Assembly (NCBI RefSeq): GCF_024198215.1
Contig: NZ_JAKCFA010000002.1
Coordinates: forward strand, 124,001-188,000
Source of the DNA: Myxococcus qinghaiensis
GTDB lineage: Bacteria > Myxococcota > Myxococcia > Myxococcales > Myxococcaceae
Length of the DNA stretch: 64,000 nucleotides
Reading direction: 5' to 3'
A program made the translations under genes and the position numbers. Positions 25,821-33,923 of the stretch are shown piece by piece. The notes beneath the pieces are model-generated. The model was not told the DNA's origin, made no database searches, and saw only the letters and a list, made by a program, of their open reading frames with translations. Within the stretch, counting starts at the first letter, position 1. Each line of letters opens with the position of its first letter.

Positions 25821-27977
25821 ATGACGCACTCCCGCATCGTCCGTTCGCTCGCGCTTCCGGTGTTGCTCCTCTCCGCGGCCTGCGGTGACTCCGAGGACTC
25901 CATTCCCGTCCGGACCTGCGAGGTGACGCTGACGTACGCGCCACAGCAGTCGCTCCAGGGCACGGTGTCCGTCACCGGCGAATGGAATGGCTTCGCCGCC
26001 GCCTCCCTGCCCATGGCGGACCGGGGTGACGGCGTGTTCACCGCGCGCCTGGAGGGCCTGGAGCCGCGCGACTACGGCTACCGCTTCGTCGTGGGCAAGC
26101 AGGAGTTGATGGATCCCCAGAATCCATACTCCCGCTGGGTGCGCACGGAGGAGTACTCGCGCCTGACGGTGCCGGACTGCCGGCAGCCGGTGCTGGAGCT
26201 GCGGCGCTTCGTGGCGACGCCCGAGGGCACGCTGGACGTCGACGTGGCGTACGTCGACGGGACGGACGAAGTGGGGCCGGACACCGACAAGGTGACGCTG
26301 TCGCTGGACGGAGAAGTCAGGCAGGGCGCCTTCGACGCGAAGACGGGGCGCCTGAGGTTGCAGGTGGAGGGACTGCCCCAGGGCAAGCACCACGTGAAGG
26401 TGGTGGCCATGGACGCGTCCGGCCGCGCGGCGCAGCCGCTCTACCTGCCGTTCTGGGTGGAGCCCCAGAAGTTCCGGTGGGAGTCGGGGCTGATGTACTT
26501 CGCCTTCACGGACCGCTTCCTCAACGCGCGCTCGGAGAACGACGGCGCCGTGGCGGACGTGGACCCCATCGCCAACTACCAGGGCGGCGACTTCGCCGGC
26601 ATCACCCAGAAGATTGAAGACGGCTACTTCGACGCGCTCGGCGTGCGCACCCTGTGGATCTCCCCGGTGGACCAGAACCCCGAGGGGCGCTTCATCGGCA
26701 CGGGCGGCAAGTACTACGCCGGCTATCACGGCTACTGGCCCTCGCAGCCGCGCACGACGCAGCACCGCTTCGGTTCGATTGAGGAGCTGCGCGCCCTCAC
26801 CGCCGCGGCCCACGCCAAGGGCATCCGCGTCATCGCCGACCTGGTGCTCAACCACGTCCACCAGGAGCACCCGTACTGGGTCAACCACCGCAACGACGAC
26901 TGGTTCAACACCTCCGCCAGCTGCGTGTGCGGCACCCAGGACTGTGACTGGGAAGAGAAGCGGCTGACGTGCAAGTTCACCGACTACCTGCCGGACTTCA
27001 ACTGGCGGTCGTCGAACATGGTGGACCGCTTCATCGACGACACGCTGTGGTGGCTGGAGGCGGCGGACTTCGACGGCTTCCGCATGGACGCCGTGAAGCA
27101 CATGGACCAGGTGGCGGGCCGCACCCTGCGCGGACGTCTGCGGGACATCACCGCGATGACGGGCACCGAGTTCTATCTGGTGGGGGAGACCTTCGTCGGC
27201 GCGGACGGCCGCTCGCAGATCGCCCGCTACATCAGCCCGCGCGAGCTGGATGGCCAGTTCGACTTCCCCCTGTACTGGCCCGTGCGCGAGGCGTTCGCGG
27301 ATGGCCAGGGCCTGGAGCGCGTGGACCAGGCGGTGCGGGAGAACGAGGTCTTCTACGCGCCGGGCACCATCAACTCGCCCTTCATCGGCAACCACGACGT
27401 GGCGCGCTTCATCTCCCAGGCCGCGAAGCAGCTGGACGGGGAGGGGGGAGACCCCTGGAGCAGCTCACGTCCCTCGGCCACGGTGACGGACGCGGCGGCC
27501 TTCGAGAAGGCGAAGTTCGCCTTCACCTTCGTGCTCACCCAGCCGGGCGTGCCGCTCGTCTATTACGGGGACGAGGTGGGCCTGCCGGGCGCGGGAGACC
27601 CCGACAACCGCCGGCTGATGCGCTTCGGCTCCACGCTCACCCCGCTGGAGGCGGAGCTGCTCACCGTCGTCCAGAAGCTGGGGCAGGCGCGCCTCGCCCA
27701 TCCCGCGCTCCAGACGGGAGCCCGGCACACGCTGCGAATCGAGAGGGACTTGTACGTCTTCCAGCGCTCGCTGCCGGACGGGCAGGGGGCGATCATCGCC
27801 ATCAACCGGAGCGACGTGGAGCGTCCGCTGGTGGTGGAGCCCCTGGGCAGCCTGGCGGCGAGCAGCGCCACCTACGCGGACGTCTTCAGTGGCCGCACGC
27901 TCCAGCTCGCCGGGACGGAGACCACGATGGTGATCCCGCCGCGCAGCGTCGCCGTGTACGTGCCCGCCGCCGAGTAG
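25821..27977 (+). CDS. GH13 alpha-amylase family lipoprotein
   Basis: A 718-residue glycoside hydrolase. The signal ends in a lipobox LSAAC (Cys21), so it is a surface or periplasmic lipoprotein. Residues about 30-100 form an early-set/CBM48-like beta-sandwich (GTVSVTGEWNGF...YGYRFVVG). The GH13 barrel has the expected signatures: DLVLNH, the nucleophile Asp in GFRMDAVKH, the acid/base Glu in EFYLVGETF, and the NHD motif in FIGNHDVARF. A Cys-rich insertion (CVCGTQDCDW) sits between two barrel regions. It acts on alpha-glucans, probably outside the cell. It is divergent from the DUF4331 operon across a 233-bp region in which I found no convincing promoter. Confidence 0.94.
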   Translation: MTHSRIVRSLALPVLLLSAACGDSEDSIPVRTCEVTLTYAPQQSLQGTVSVTGEWNGFAAASLPMADRGDGVFTARLEGLEPRDYGYRFVVGKQELMDPQNPYSRWVRTEEYSRLTVPDCRQPVLELRRFVATPEGTLDVDVAYVDGTDEVGPDTDKVTLSLDGEVRQGAFDAKTGRLRLQVEGLPQGKHHVKVVAMDASGRAAQPLYLPFWVEPQKFRWESGLMYFAFTDRFLNARSENDGAVADVDPIANYQGGDFAGITQKIEDGYFDALGVRTLWISPVDQNPEGRFIGTGGKYYAGYHGYWPSQPRTTQHRFGSIEELRALTAAAHAKGIRVIADLVLNHVHQEHPYWVNHRNDDWFNTSASCVCGTQDCDWEEKRLTCKFTDYLPDFNWRSSNMVDRFIDDTLWWLEAADFDGFRMDAVKHMDQVAGRTLRGRLRDITAMTGTEFYLVGETFVGADGRSQIARYISPRELDGQFDFPLYWPVREAFADGQGLERVDQAVRENEVFYAPGTINSPFIGNHDVARFISQAAKQLDGEGGDPWSSSRPSATVTDAAAFEKAKFAFTFVLTQPGVPLVYYGDEVGLPGAGDPDNRRLMRFGSTLTPLEAELLTVVQKLGQARLAHPALQTGARHTLRIERDLYVFQRSLPDGQGAIIAINRSDVERPLVVEPLGSLAASSATYADVFSGRTLQLAGTETTMVIPPRSVAVYVPAAE

Positions 27978-27981
27978 TGCT

Positions 27982-28029
27982 CCCGCGGAGCCGAGGGAAG
28001 GGGAGGGGCCGCCCCCTTCCCACCGCGGG
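27982..28029. terminator. Two-part hairpin between convergent genes
   Basis: CCCGCGG (27982-27988) pairs with CCGCGGG (28023-28029), and inside it GGGAAGGGG (27995-28003) pairs with CCCCTTCCC (28013-28021). It fills the 60-bp gap between the GH13 gene and the small minus-strand gene. There is no U-tract, so it would act as a bidirectional structural terminator. Confidence 0.6.
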
Positions 28030-28037
28030 CCCGCGAA

Positions 28038-28250
28038 CTACGGCTGCTGCGGGGGAGGCTGCTGCGCCGTCTTGTGCTTGTAGAAGAGCACGAGGGTGTA
28101 GCAGTGGAATTCGTTATCGGACGACTGGGCCACCACGCGATCCACGATCTCCAGATCCGAGTTGCTCTTCATCCAACGGGTGACGTTCTCACCCAGCTCC
28201 TCGCGCTCCTTCGCCTTGGTGGCGGAGAAGACCTTCACGCCCGTGAACAT
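28038..28250 (-). CDS. Small conserved-looking hypothetical protein
   Basis: A 70-residue protein. I chose ATG 28250 because AAGGAG lies 9 bases ahead of it; a GTG at 28280 would add ten residues but would place that ribosome site inside the gene. It is rich in charged residues (ATKAKEREELGENVTRW), has beta-like segments (DLEIVDRVV, CYTLVLFY) and ends in a Gln/Pro-rich tail. The pattern suggests a compact alpha/beta protein without a signal peptide. Function not recognised. Confidence 0.7.
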   Translation of the reverse strand: MFTGVKVFSATKAKEREELGENVTRWMKSNSDLEIVDRVVAQSSDNEFHCYTLVLFYKHKTAQQPPPQQP

Positions 28251-28475
28251 CGCCTGCCACTCCTTGTGCGGTCCCGACACAGGACAAGGGGGCGTTATCG
28301 CACGGGGTGTTCAGAGGTGTCAAAAACCCGGCTTCCTGGAGGGCAGGCTTCTGCTGGCCTCGTGACGGGGGTTTGCACGCGAAAGCGCATGCTTAGTTTG
28401 CTCAAGTCGCACCCGTTTGGGGGCGCTCGAGGCAGGGGCCACGAGTGGCGGCGTGTTGGGGAAGGGGGCAGGCCC

Positions 28476-28751
28476 GTGGACGTGAAGACCAAGAAGGATC
28501 TGGCGGTTGATTTCATCAACACCATCCGGACGATGGAGCCCACCGCGCTGAATGCGCTCATCGTCAAGGAGGCGGGGGAGGAGCTGGCGCAGTTCTTCCT
28601 GAACTACAGCGCCAATCTCATCTCCAAGGACCCGTCCCGGGTGCTGGAGAACACGTCCTCGCTGATGCTGATGGGGTACCTCATCCGCACCTACGAGGAG
28701 AAGAACACGCAGGCCAAGCAGGGGACCTTCCAGTCCTACGCCTTCGCCTGA
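28476..28751 (+). CDS. Small helical hypothetical protein
   Basis: A 91-residue, mostly helical protein starting at GTG 28476 (MDVKTKKDLAVDF), with GAAGGGGG about 8 bases ahead. An in-frame ATG at 28389 would add 29 residues of low-complexity Gly/Arg-rich sequence and is less likely. Residues are well mixed and soluble-looking (EAGEELAQFFLNYSANLI, LMLMGYLIRTYEEKN). No family is recognised. It lies 62 bp upstream of the PHP phosphoesterase gene in the same direction. Confidence 0.65.
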   Translation: MDVKTKKDLAVDFINTIRTMEPTALNALIVKEAGEELAQFFLNYSANLISKDPSRVLENTSSLMLMGYLIRTYEEKNTQAKQGTFQSYAFA

Positions 28752-28813
28752 GGGACGCAGGGGGGCACCACGGGCTCGACAGGCTCTGGGGAGCCTGTTA
28801 GGGAGCGGCGCCC

Positions 28814-29563
28814 ATGCTCATCGACCTGCACGCCCATTCCCACCTGTCCAAGGGGTGCGAGTTGGACCCTCGCGCCGTGTTGGAAAGGGCCGCGCTGTTC
28901 GGCCTGGACGGGGTGGCCTTCACGGAGACCAATACCCAGGACGGCTGTGACGAGCTGTTCGAGATTGGCGCGAAGTCGAAGGTGAAGGTGTTCGTCGGGC
29001 TGGAGCTGGTGACGGACCGTGGCCAATACCTGTGCTTCTTCCCGAAGCCGGAGCTGGCCCCGGAGCCCGTGCAGATGTGGGGCAGCAACCGCGAGAAGCC
29101 CTGGAGCGCGGCGGAGTGTCTGCCCAAGGTGAAGGGGATGGGCGCCGCCATCATCGCGGCGCGGCCCTTCGACAGGGACACGCCCAACCCGGCCATGGAC
29201 TTCGTGCGCTCGCTCACCGTGCTGAGCGCCGTGGAGGGCTACAACGCCCGGGTGAAGCAGACCGCCAATGACCTGGCCGTGGAGGCCGCGGAGGCGCTCA
29301 AGCTGCCCTGCACCGGTGGCAGCGACGTGCGCGGCTCCCTGGACGAGATGGGCCGGGGCGCGACCTTCTTCAAGAACCCCGTGACGACGCAGGCCCAGCT
29401 GGTGGCCGAGCTGCTCAAGGGCGAGTTCTGGCCGGTGATGGCCGGTGAGCTGCCCCGCCTCACGCGCCCCGGCGAGGCCCAGGCGGCTCGCAAGCAGGGC
29501 GGCGGTGGGGGTGGCGGGGGTGGCAAGCGCCGCCGCGGTGGTGGCGGCGGCGGTCGCCGGTAG
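28814..29563 (+). CDS. PHP-domain metal phosphoesterase with Gly/Arg-rich tail
   Basis: A 249-residue protein. Residues 1-220 form a PHP domain: the N-terminal metal motif DLHAHSHLS, then GVAFTETN, a mid-domain GLELVTDRGQYL, and TGGSDVR near 194. PHP domains hydrolyse phosphoesters with two or three metal ions. The last 23 residues are almost only Gly, Lys and Arg (a run of nine Gly, KRRR, six Gly, RR). Such tails occur in RNA-binding proteins, so nucleic acid association is possible. The substrate is unknown. GGAG lies 9 bases before the ATG. Confidence 0.9.
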   Translation: MLIDLHAHSHLSKGCELDPRAVLERAALFGLDGVAFTETNTQDGCDELFEIGAKSKVKVFVGLELVTDRGQYLCFFPKPELAPEPVQMWGSNREKPWSAAECLPKVKGMGAAIIAARPFDRDTPNPAMDFVRSLTVLSAVEGYNARVKQTANDLAVEAAEALKLPCTGGSDVRGSLDEMGRGATFFKNPVTTQAQLVAELLKGEFWPVMAGELPRLTRPGEAQAARKQGGGGGGGGGKRRRGGGGGGRR

Positions 29564-29581
29564 TCGTTCAGAGCGCGGGCG

Positions 29582-30328
29582 CTACGGCAGGACGGAGGCG
29601 CCCGCCTCCTCGGCGCGAGCCAGACGGCCATCCGAGATGAAGGCCTTGCGACGGCCTCCCGGATACGTCCACTCCTCGTTCTTCGCGGTGCCCTCCAGCG
29701 TGCGCCGCACCAGCTCCGGCGGCCCCCAGGCCATGCGCACCGCGTCCGCGGACATGTTGGCCACCAGACGCTTCTCCTTCACGGCGTCGCGCACGGGCGG
29801 CGCGAGGGCCTCCAGCTGGGCCTTGGGATTCTGCGGCGTGAGGTACTTCTCCACCTCCGCGCGGAAGTCGTTGGGCTGCTCCAGGTTGGGCGGCAGCACC
29901 AGCACGAGGGGCGGCGCGTCCGGCTTGCCGTCCTCGGCCAGGTAGACCCACGGCCAGGTGCGCGGCGTGTAGAGGACGCGCTCGGCGACCACCCACGCGG
30001 TGGGAAACTCCACCTTGGTGATGCGCAGCTTCGTGCCCGCGGGCAGGGTGCGCTCCACGGCGCCGGGGTTGATGGGCTTGCCCTTGCTGTCGTCCAGGAG
30101 GCGCACGTCGTCCGGCGCATAGGGCGTGAGCAGCCGCTTGGAGCCGTCCCCGAAGAAGGGGGTGACGTTGCCGGAGACGCGCAGGTACTGCTCCGCCTCC
30201 GGGCCGGTGAGCGTGCGCTGGAGCGACGCGCGGGCGTCCGGCGCCATGCGGGTGTAGTTGCCACAGCCGACCGCGAACGCGGCCAGCACGAGGAGGGACA
30301 GCGAGGAGACGGGGCGTCGGGCGAGCAT
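29582..30328 (-). CDS. Lipoprotein with SmpA/OmlA-like C-terminal segment
   Basis: A 248-residue protein with lipobox AVGC (Cys22). The middle is strand-rich (LRITKVEFPTAWVVAERVL, WPWVYLAED). Near the end, NMSADAVRMAWGPPELVRRT followed by EEWTYPGG resembles the SmpA/OmlA/BamE pattern in which a helix and a Gly-x-Pro turn precede a WxY strand. It may be an outer-membrane assembly or peptidoglycan-linked lipoprotein, but this is only inference. Confidence 0.75.
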   Translation of the reverse strand: MLARRPVSSLSLLVLAAFAVGCGNYTRMAPDARASLQRTLTGPEAEQYLRVSGNVTPFFGDGSKRLLTPYAPDDVRLLDDSKGKPINPGAVERTLPAGTKLRITKVEFPTAWVVAERVLYTPRTWPWVYLAEDGKPDAPPLVLVLPPNLEQPNDFRAEVEKYLTPQNPKAQLEALAPPVRDAVKEKRLVANMSADAVRMAWGPPELVRRTLEGTAKNEEWTYPGGRRKAFISDGRLARAEEAGASVLP

Positions 30329-30374
30329 CGGGGCACCTTCCGCGACAGGGCGCGCGGGAAGGGCCTTGCTTAGC

Positions 30375-30578
30375 TCAGCGAGAGGCTTGAGTCAGCGTCG
30401 TCGCGGCGGAGGCTTCCCGCTTGCCGCCACGGCAGCCTCGCTGCAGCGGACACACGGGCCCCCGACCATTCGGGTCCGGCACCAACAGGAAGCGGCCGAG
30501 CCCGCGCGTGTCCGTGAGCTCCGGGTGACCGCACAGAGCACATTGGCGGGGAGGGCGCTTGGAGGGGGGGAAGGGCAC
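30375..30578 (-). CDS. Small zinc-finger-like protein
   Basis: A 67-residue possible protein from GTG 30578 with four cysteines arranged as CALC near residue 13 and CPLQRGC near 43, separated by a strand-rich stretch (GRFLLVPDPNG). This could bind zinc. No good ribosome site is seen, so the start is uncertain. It lies between a lipoprotein gene and the FmdB gene on the same strand. Confidence 0.5.
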   Translation of the reverse strand: MPFPPSKRPPRQCALCGHPELTDTRGLGRFLLVPDPNGRGPVCPLQRGCRGGKREASAATTLTQASR

Positions 30579-30638
30579 GGGGAGCGAGTCTGCGTCGCTC
30601 CCGGACCCCGCGCGAATTTTCCGCCCCTCCGCGTCCGA

Positions 30639-30977
30639 CTACTTCTTGTCGCCCGAGGCCGCGGCCGGCGCGGGGGCGCTGCTCGGCGGGGCCGCAGCGG
30701 GCGTCGACGACGGGGTGCTGGACGAGGACGACGAGCCGCTGCTCGAAGAGCCCGAGGCGCTCGAGGAAGAGGACGAGGAGCCGTCCTTCTTCGTGGAGCT
30801 GTACAGGTCGGAGTACCAGCCGCCGCCCTTGAGGACGAAGCTGGAGCGGCTGAGCATCTTGGTCAGCGGTCCTTCAGCGCCGCATGCGGTGCACGCGGCG
30901 GGCGCCGGGTCGGAGAACTTCTGCAGCACGTCGATGATTTTTCCACAGCTCTGACAGGCGTACTCGTAGATGGGCAT
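30639..30977 (-). CDS. FmdB-family zinc ribbon protein
   Basis: A 112-residue protein. The first 45 residues are a standard FmdB ribbon: MPIYEYACQSCGK, then CTACGAEG, giving a C4 zinc site. Residues 46-65 hold the family-like SFVLKGGGWYSDLY. The last 50 residues are low-complexity Ser, Pro and Ala, an unusually long tail for this family. FmdB proteins are small predicted regulators or RNA/DNA-associated factors. It follows the Fis-like gene by 14 bp and is likely co-transcribed with it. Confidence 0.9.
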   Translation of the reverse strand: MPIYEYACQSCGKIIDVLQKFSDPAPAACTACGAEGPLTKMLSRSSFVLKGGGWYSDLYSSTKKDGSSSSSSSASGSSSSGSSSSSSTPSSTPAAAPPSSAPAPAAASGDKK

Positions 30978-30991
30978 GGTGCGGTGCCTCT

Positions 30992-32218
30992 TCAGGGAGT
31001 TGAGGGGGGAGCGCCGGGGTAGAGCTGCTTGCGCAGCCCTTCCGCGAGCCCCAGGCGCTCGATGGCGCGGAAGATGAGCTCCGCGGGAGAGCCGTACTTG
31101 CGGCCCACGGAGTCACAGAGCCCGTGCAGGTCCGTGGCGCCGGGCAGCTCGTCCCGCAGCAGCCGCTCCAAATCCTTGCGGAGCGACTCGTTGAACTTGC
31201 GCTGGATGCCCAGGTCCGCGAGGTACTTCTCACGGCCCAGCAGATCCAACCGGTGCGTCAGGTGCGAGGTGGCCAGCGCCTCGCGGCGGAAGCGCTCGCG
31301 CAGCGCCTCCACATCTTCGGACAGCCCCACGGAGGCCACCAGCCGCGCCAGCTCCGGCGGACTGACGCCCAGCGCCCAGCCCACCCGGCCCGTGGCGCCA
31401 CGCTGCTGGGTGTAGGCGTCCAAGACTTGGAGTCGCTCCTTCTCCTTCAGCGCGTCGAGCAGGCCGTGATCTCTCAGCACCGTCTCCAGATCCACGAGCG
31501 TCAGGTCGCCGCGGGAGCCGTTGAAGCGGTGGGACATGTTGCGCAGCAGGGCGAAGCGGTGCTCGGAGCCCTCCAGCGAGGCCTCCAGCAGCTCCTTGCC
31601 GCCGGCGCGCGTCAGCTCCACGAAGGGCGTGCGGGGGGCCTCCACGCGGGTGAAGCGGCCTCGGGGGCGGGGCAGGTCGCGCCGCAGGAAGCTAGGCCCG
31701 TCATCCAGCGCCTGAAGCTCCTGCTCGGAGGGCGCGGTCGTCTCTTCGTCCACCAGGGTGGAGCGCTTCTTCGGAGCGATGCGCTCCTGGACGGTGGCCG
31801 CCTCCTCCGCTTTGGAGGCCTTCTTCGCCTTGCCGGAGGACTCGGCGGGCTTGGCGGCGGGCAGGGCGAAGGAGGGATCCGCGGCCGGGGTGGGCTTGGG
31901 GGTCTTCTCCTCCCGCACATAGGCCAGCTCGCGGGCGACGTCGTAGTAGCCGCAGCTCTGACGCTGGGCGGCAACGGTGGGGGCGGTCCCTTTGAGGATG
32001 TCCACGACGGCGAAGGGCCCCAGGGGGGTGGTCTCCGGCTCGGCGTCGGTGAGGGCCCGGACCCGGAAGTCATCGTCCTCGAGCAGCAAGGCGAGTGCTT
32101 CACGGACCTCGGGAGCGGGTGCCGGCGACTTCGCGCGCCGGCAGAAATCCGAGACGGCAACCGCCACAGGGGTGGGGACGTCGTCGGGCTGTCGTCTTCT
32201 CTGCCAGGGGCTGGTCAT
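30992..32218 (-). CDS. Hypothetical protein with Fis-like helix-turn-helix
   Basis: A 408-residue protein. The N-terminal 95 residues form a small folded domain, followed by a long charged and Pro/Ala-rich linker (about 100-180). The second half is helical. Residues about 275-315 (ERLQVLDAYTQQRGATGRVGWALGVSPPELARLVASVGL) read like the Fis-type helix-turn-helix of sigma-54 activators, but no AAA+ domain is present. It may be a DNA-binding or adaptor protein. It is the first gene of a pair with the FmdB protein and is divergent from the Fur-family gene. Confidence 0.7.
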   Translation of the reverse strand: MTSPWQRRRQPDDVPTPVAVAVSDFCRRAKSPAPAPEVREALALLLEDDDFRVRALTDAEPETTPLGPFAVVDILKGTAPTVAAQRQSCGYYDVARELAYVREEKTPKPTPAADPSFALPAAKPAESSGKAKKASKAEEAATVQERIAPKKRSTLVDEETTAPSEQELQALDDGPSFLRRDLPRPRGRFTRVEAPRTPFVELTRAGGKELLEASLEGSEHRFALLRNMSHRFNGSRGDLTLVDLETVLRDHGLLDALKEKERLQVLDAYTQQRGATGRVGWALGVSPPELARLVASVGLSEDVEALRERFRREALATSHLTHRLDLLGREKYLADLGIQRKFNESLRKDLERLLRDELPGATDLHGLCDSVGRKYGSPAELIFRAIERLGLAEGLRKQLYPGAPPSTP

Positions 32219-32569
32219 GGAAAGGTGCGGAAAAATGCTCGTTTACGAGGGCCGATGCCTCTATCTTCGTGGCCAGACAGGTGTCAATGAGCCAGTCCGA
32301 CTCCAATCTAAACAGCCAGCGGCGGTTGCAAGCCATGATACGGAGGCCGGCCAAGGGAGGGAGCGCTCCTTGACGCCGGCCGCCGACGTTGCGGGCCGAG
32401 GAGGCGGGGGGTATCAGATGCCCCGCGTCCGGAGACCAACAGAGGTCGTCGACCGTTTACTTCGAAGATGATCGGAGCTGGGGGGATGGGCGGGGCGCGC
32501 GTTTTCGGGGCGCGGTGACAACAAGGATGAGAGGGCCAGCGCAGGGTCGGCCCCCTACCGAGGGATTTC
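32219..32569. other. 351-bp divergent intergenic region
   Basis: This is the only gap over 300 bp. No coding region is supported: the open frames across it overlap one another and have no ribosome site. It holds the promoters of the Fis-like gene (left) and the Fur-family gene (right), one long imperfect hairpin (32345-32381), and GAGGGA just before the Fur-family ATG. I could not identify a clear Fur box by eye. Confidence 0.7.
32345..32381. promoter_or_regulatory. Long imperfect hairpin in the divergent region
   Basis: GGCCGGC (32345-32351) pairs with GCCGGCC (32375-32381). Inside it AAGgGAG (32353-32359) pairs with CTCCTT (32366-32371) with one bulged base, around a GGAGCG loop. It may be a leader structure or a regulator site. 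Confidence 0.45.
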
Positions 32570-33046
32570 ATGCAGGGCCACGACCACGAAGACATCAAGG
32601 ACAAGGACGAGGTGCTCGCCCGCTACATGGCCCAGCACGGCCTGAAGAGCACGCGGCAGCGCAGCCTCATCATCGACACCTTCTTCGCCGTGGGGGGCCA
32701 CCTGTCGGTCGAAGAGCTGTGGAACAAGGTGCGCGCGCAGGACGCGAAGGTCTCCGTCGCGACGGTGTACCGGACCATGAAGCTGCTCAACGAGTGCGGC
32801 CTGGCCCACGCCCGGAACTTCGGCGACGGCCAGACGCGCTACGAGGCGGCGGCGGGGAGAGATCACCACGATCACCTCATCTGCACCCGGTGCGGCACCA
32901 TCATCGAGTTCGAGAATGATCGCATCGAGAATCTCCAGGACGCGGTGGCCAAGAAGCACGGCTTCGCGGTGACGTCGCACAAGATGGAGCTGTACGGCCT
33001 GTGCCGGGACTGTCAGCGCGGCATTCCTCCCGACCCGGAAGCGTGA
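32570..33046 (+). CDS. Fur-family metal-dependent regulator
   Basis: A 158-residue protein with the Fur layout: a winged helix in residues 15-95 (the recognition-helix region reads VSVATVYRTMKLLNECGLA) and a metal/dimer domain after it with HDHLICTRCG and LYGLCRDC, giving the CxxC...CxxC structural zinc site. The early residues GHDHEDIKD are unusually His/Asp-rich. Whether it responds to iron, zinc, manganese or peroxide cannot be told. It is followed after one base by a TlpA-like lipoprotein gene, so a redox link is possible. Confidence 0.92.
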   Translation: MQGHDHEDIKDKDEVLARYMAQHGLKSTRQRSLIIDTFFAVGGHLSVEELWNKVRAQDAKVSVATVYRTMKLLNECGLAHARNFGDGQTRYEAAAGRDHHDHLICTRCGTIIEFENDRIENLQDAVAKKHGFAVTSHKMELYGLCRDCQRGIPPDPEA

Positions 33047-33047
33047 G

Positions 33048-33560
33048 ATGGGCGCCGTCGCGCGAGCCCTGGCCTGCATCGCCCTGCTGACGCTGGCGGG
33101 GTGCCGGGGCACACGGCCGGTGGACGCCGGGCCCGCCTTCCTCCAGTCGCTGGCCCTGCCCTCGGTGGGGCCCACGCGCCACGACGTGCGCAAGCTCCAG
33201 GGCAAGGTCGTCCTCGTCTCCTTCTTCGCGACGTGGTGCTTCCCGTGTCTGGCGGAGATGCCGACGCTGGAGGCGCTCCAGCGCGACTACGGCGCCCAGG
33301 GGTTTCAGGTCGTCTCCGTGGGGATGGACCTGGAGGGCGCCAAGGTGCTCCAGCCCTTCGCGGACCACTACGCCCCCCGCTACCCGGTGCTGCTGGCCTC
33401 TCCGTGGATCATCGAGGGCCGCAGCCCCTTCGGCCCCATCAAGGGGCTGCCCACCACCGTCCTGTTGGACCGGCGAGGCCGCGCGGTGGCCGGCTGGCAG
33501 GGCGTGGAAGGGCACGACGACGTGGCGAAGGCGATTGAGAAGCTCCTGAAGCAGGACTGA
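33048..33560 (+). CDS. TlpA-like thioredoxin-fold lipoprotein
   Basis: A 170-residue protein with lipobox LAGC (Cys19) followed by a redoxin domain. The active site is WCFPC (about residues 63-67) in the usual VLVSFFATWCFPCLAEMP context, and the cis-Pro region is KGLPTTVLLD. Such proteins reduce or exchange disulfides in the periplasm, often for cytochrome or metal-protein maturation. The ATG is one base after the Fur-family stop, so the two form an operon. Confidence 0.93.
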   Translation: MGAVARALACIALLTLAGCRGTRPVDAGPAFLQSLALPSVGPTRHDVRKLQGKVVLVSFFATWCFPCLAEMPTLEALQRDYGAQGFQVVSVGMDLEGAKVLQPFADHYAPRYPVLLASPWIIEGRSPFGPIKGLPTTVLLDRRGRAVAGWQGVEGHDDVAKAIEKLLKQD

Positions 33561-33641
33561 GCGCGCGAAGTCGCCGGGTGCTACAGGTCTGGAGCGGATT
33601 TCTTGCGAGGGCGAGGCTCGCGGGTATCGTCGCCGGCGTTC

Positions 33642-33923
33642 ATGACGGCTCGCGGAAAGCTCCTGGTGGTGGCGGTCGGTGTGGCGGGGGCCTTGAGCCT
33701 GCTGTCGGTGGCGGATGCCAAGGGCTTCCGCCGCTACCTCTCCTTGCGACAGGACGTGGACGCGCTCCAGCAGCGCAACTCCTCCCTGTCCGAGCAGAAC
33801 GAGGCGCTGCGACAAGAAATCGCCGCCTTGCGCAAGGACCCCGCGGCGCTGGAGCGGGCCGTCCGTGAAGAGCTCGGCTACGTGAAGCCGGGCGAGCTCG
33901 TCTTTCATCTGGAGTCACCATGA
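33642..33923 (+). CDS. ftsB: FtsB/DivIC-type septum protein
   Basis: A 93-residue protein from ATG 33642: one transmembrane helix (about 6-24), a coiled coil with heptad spacing (LSLRQDVDALQQRNSSLSEQNEALRQEI) and a C-terminal ELGYVKPGELVFHL, the typical FtsB end. FtsB works with FtsL and FtsQ at the divisome. An upstream in-frame ATG at 33603 would add 13 residues without improving the helix. The stop overlaps the next start by 4 bases (ATGA), so translation is coupled to the diguanylate cyclase. Confidence 0.9.
   Translation: MTARGKLLVVAVGVAGALSLLSVADAKGFRRYLSLRQDVDALQQRNSSLSEQNEALRQEIAALRKDPAALERAVREELGYVKPGELVFHLESP

Noticed and set aside
32219-32569. Small genes in the gap before the Fur-family gene
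   Set aside because: Several short frames overlap each other on both strands, without ribosome sites or protein-like composition.
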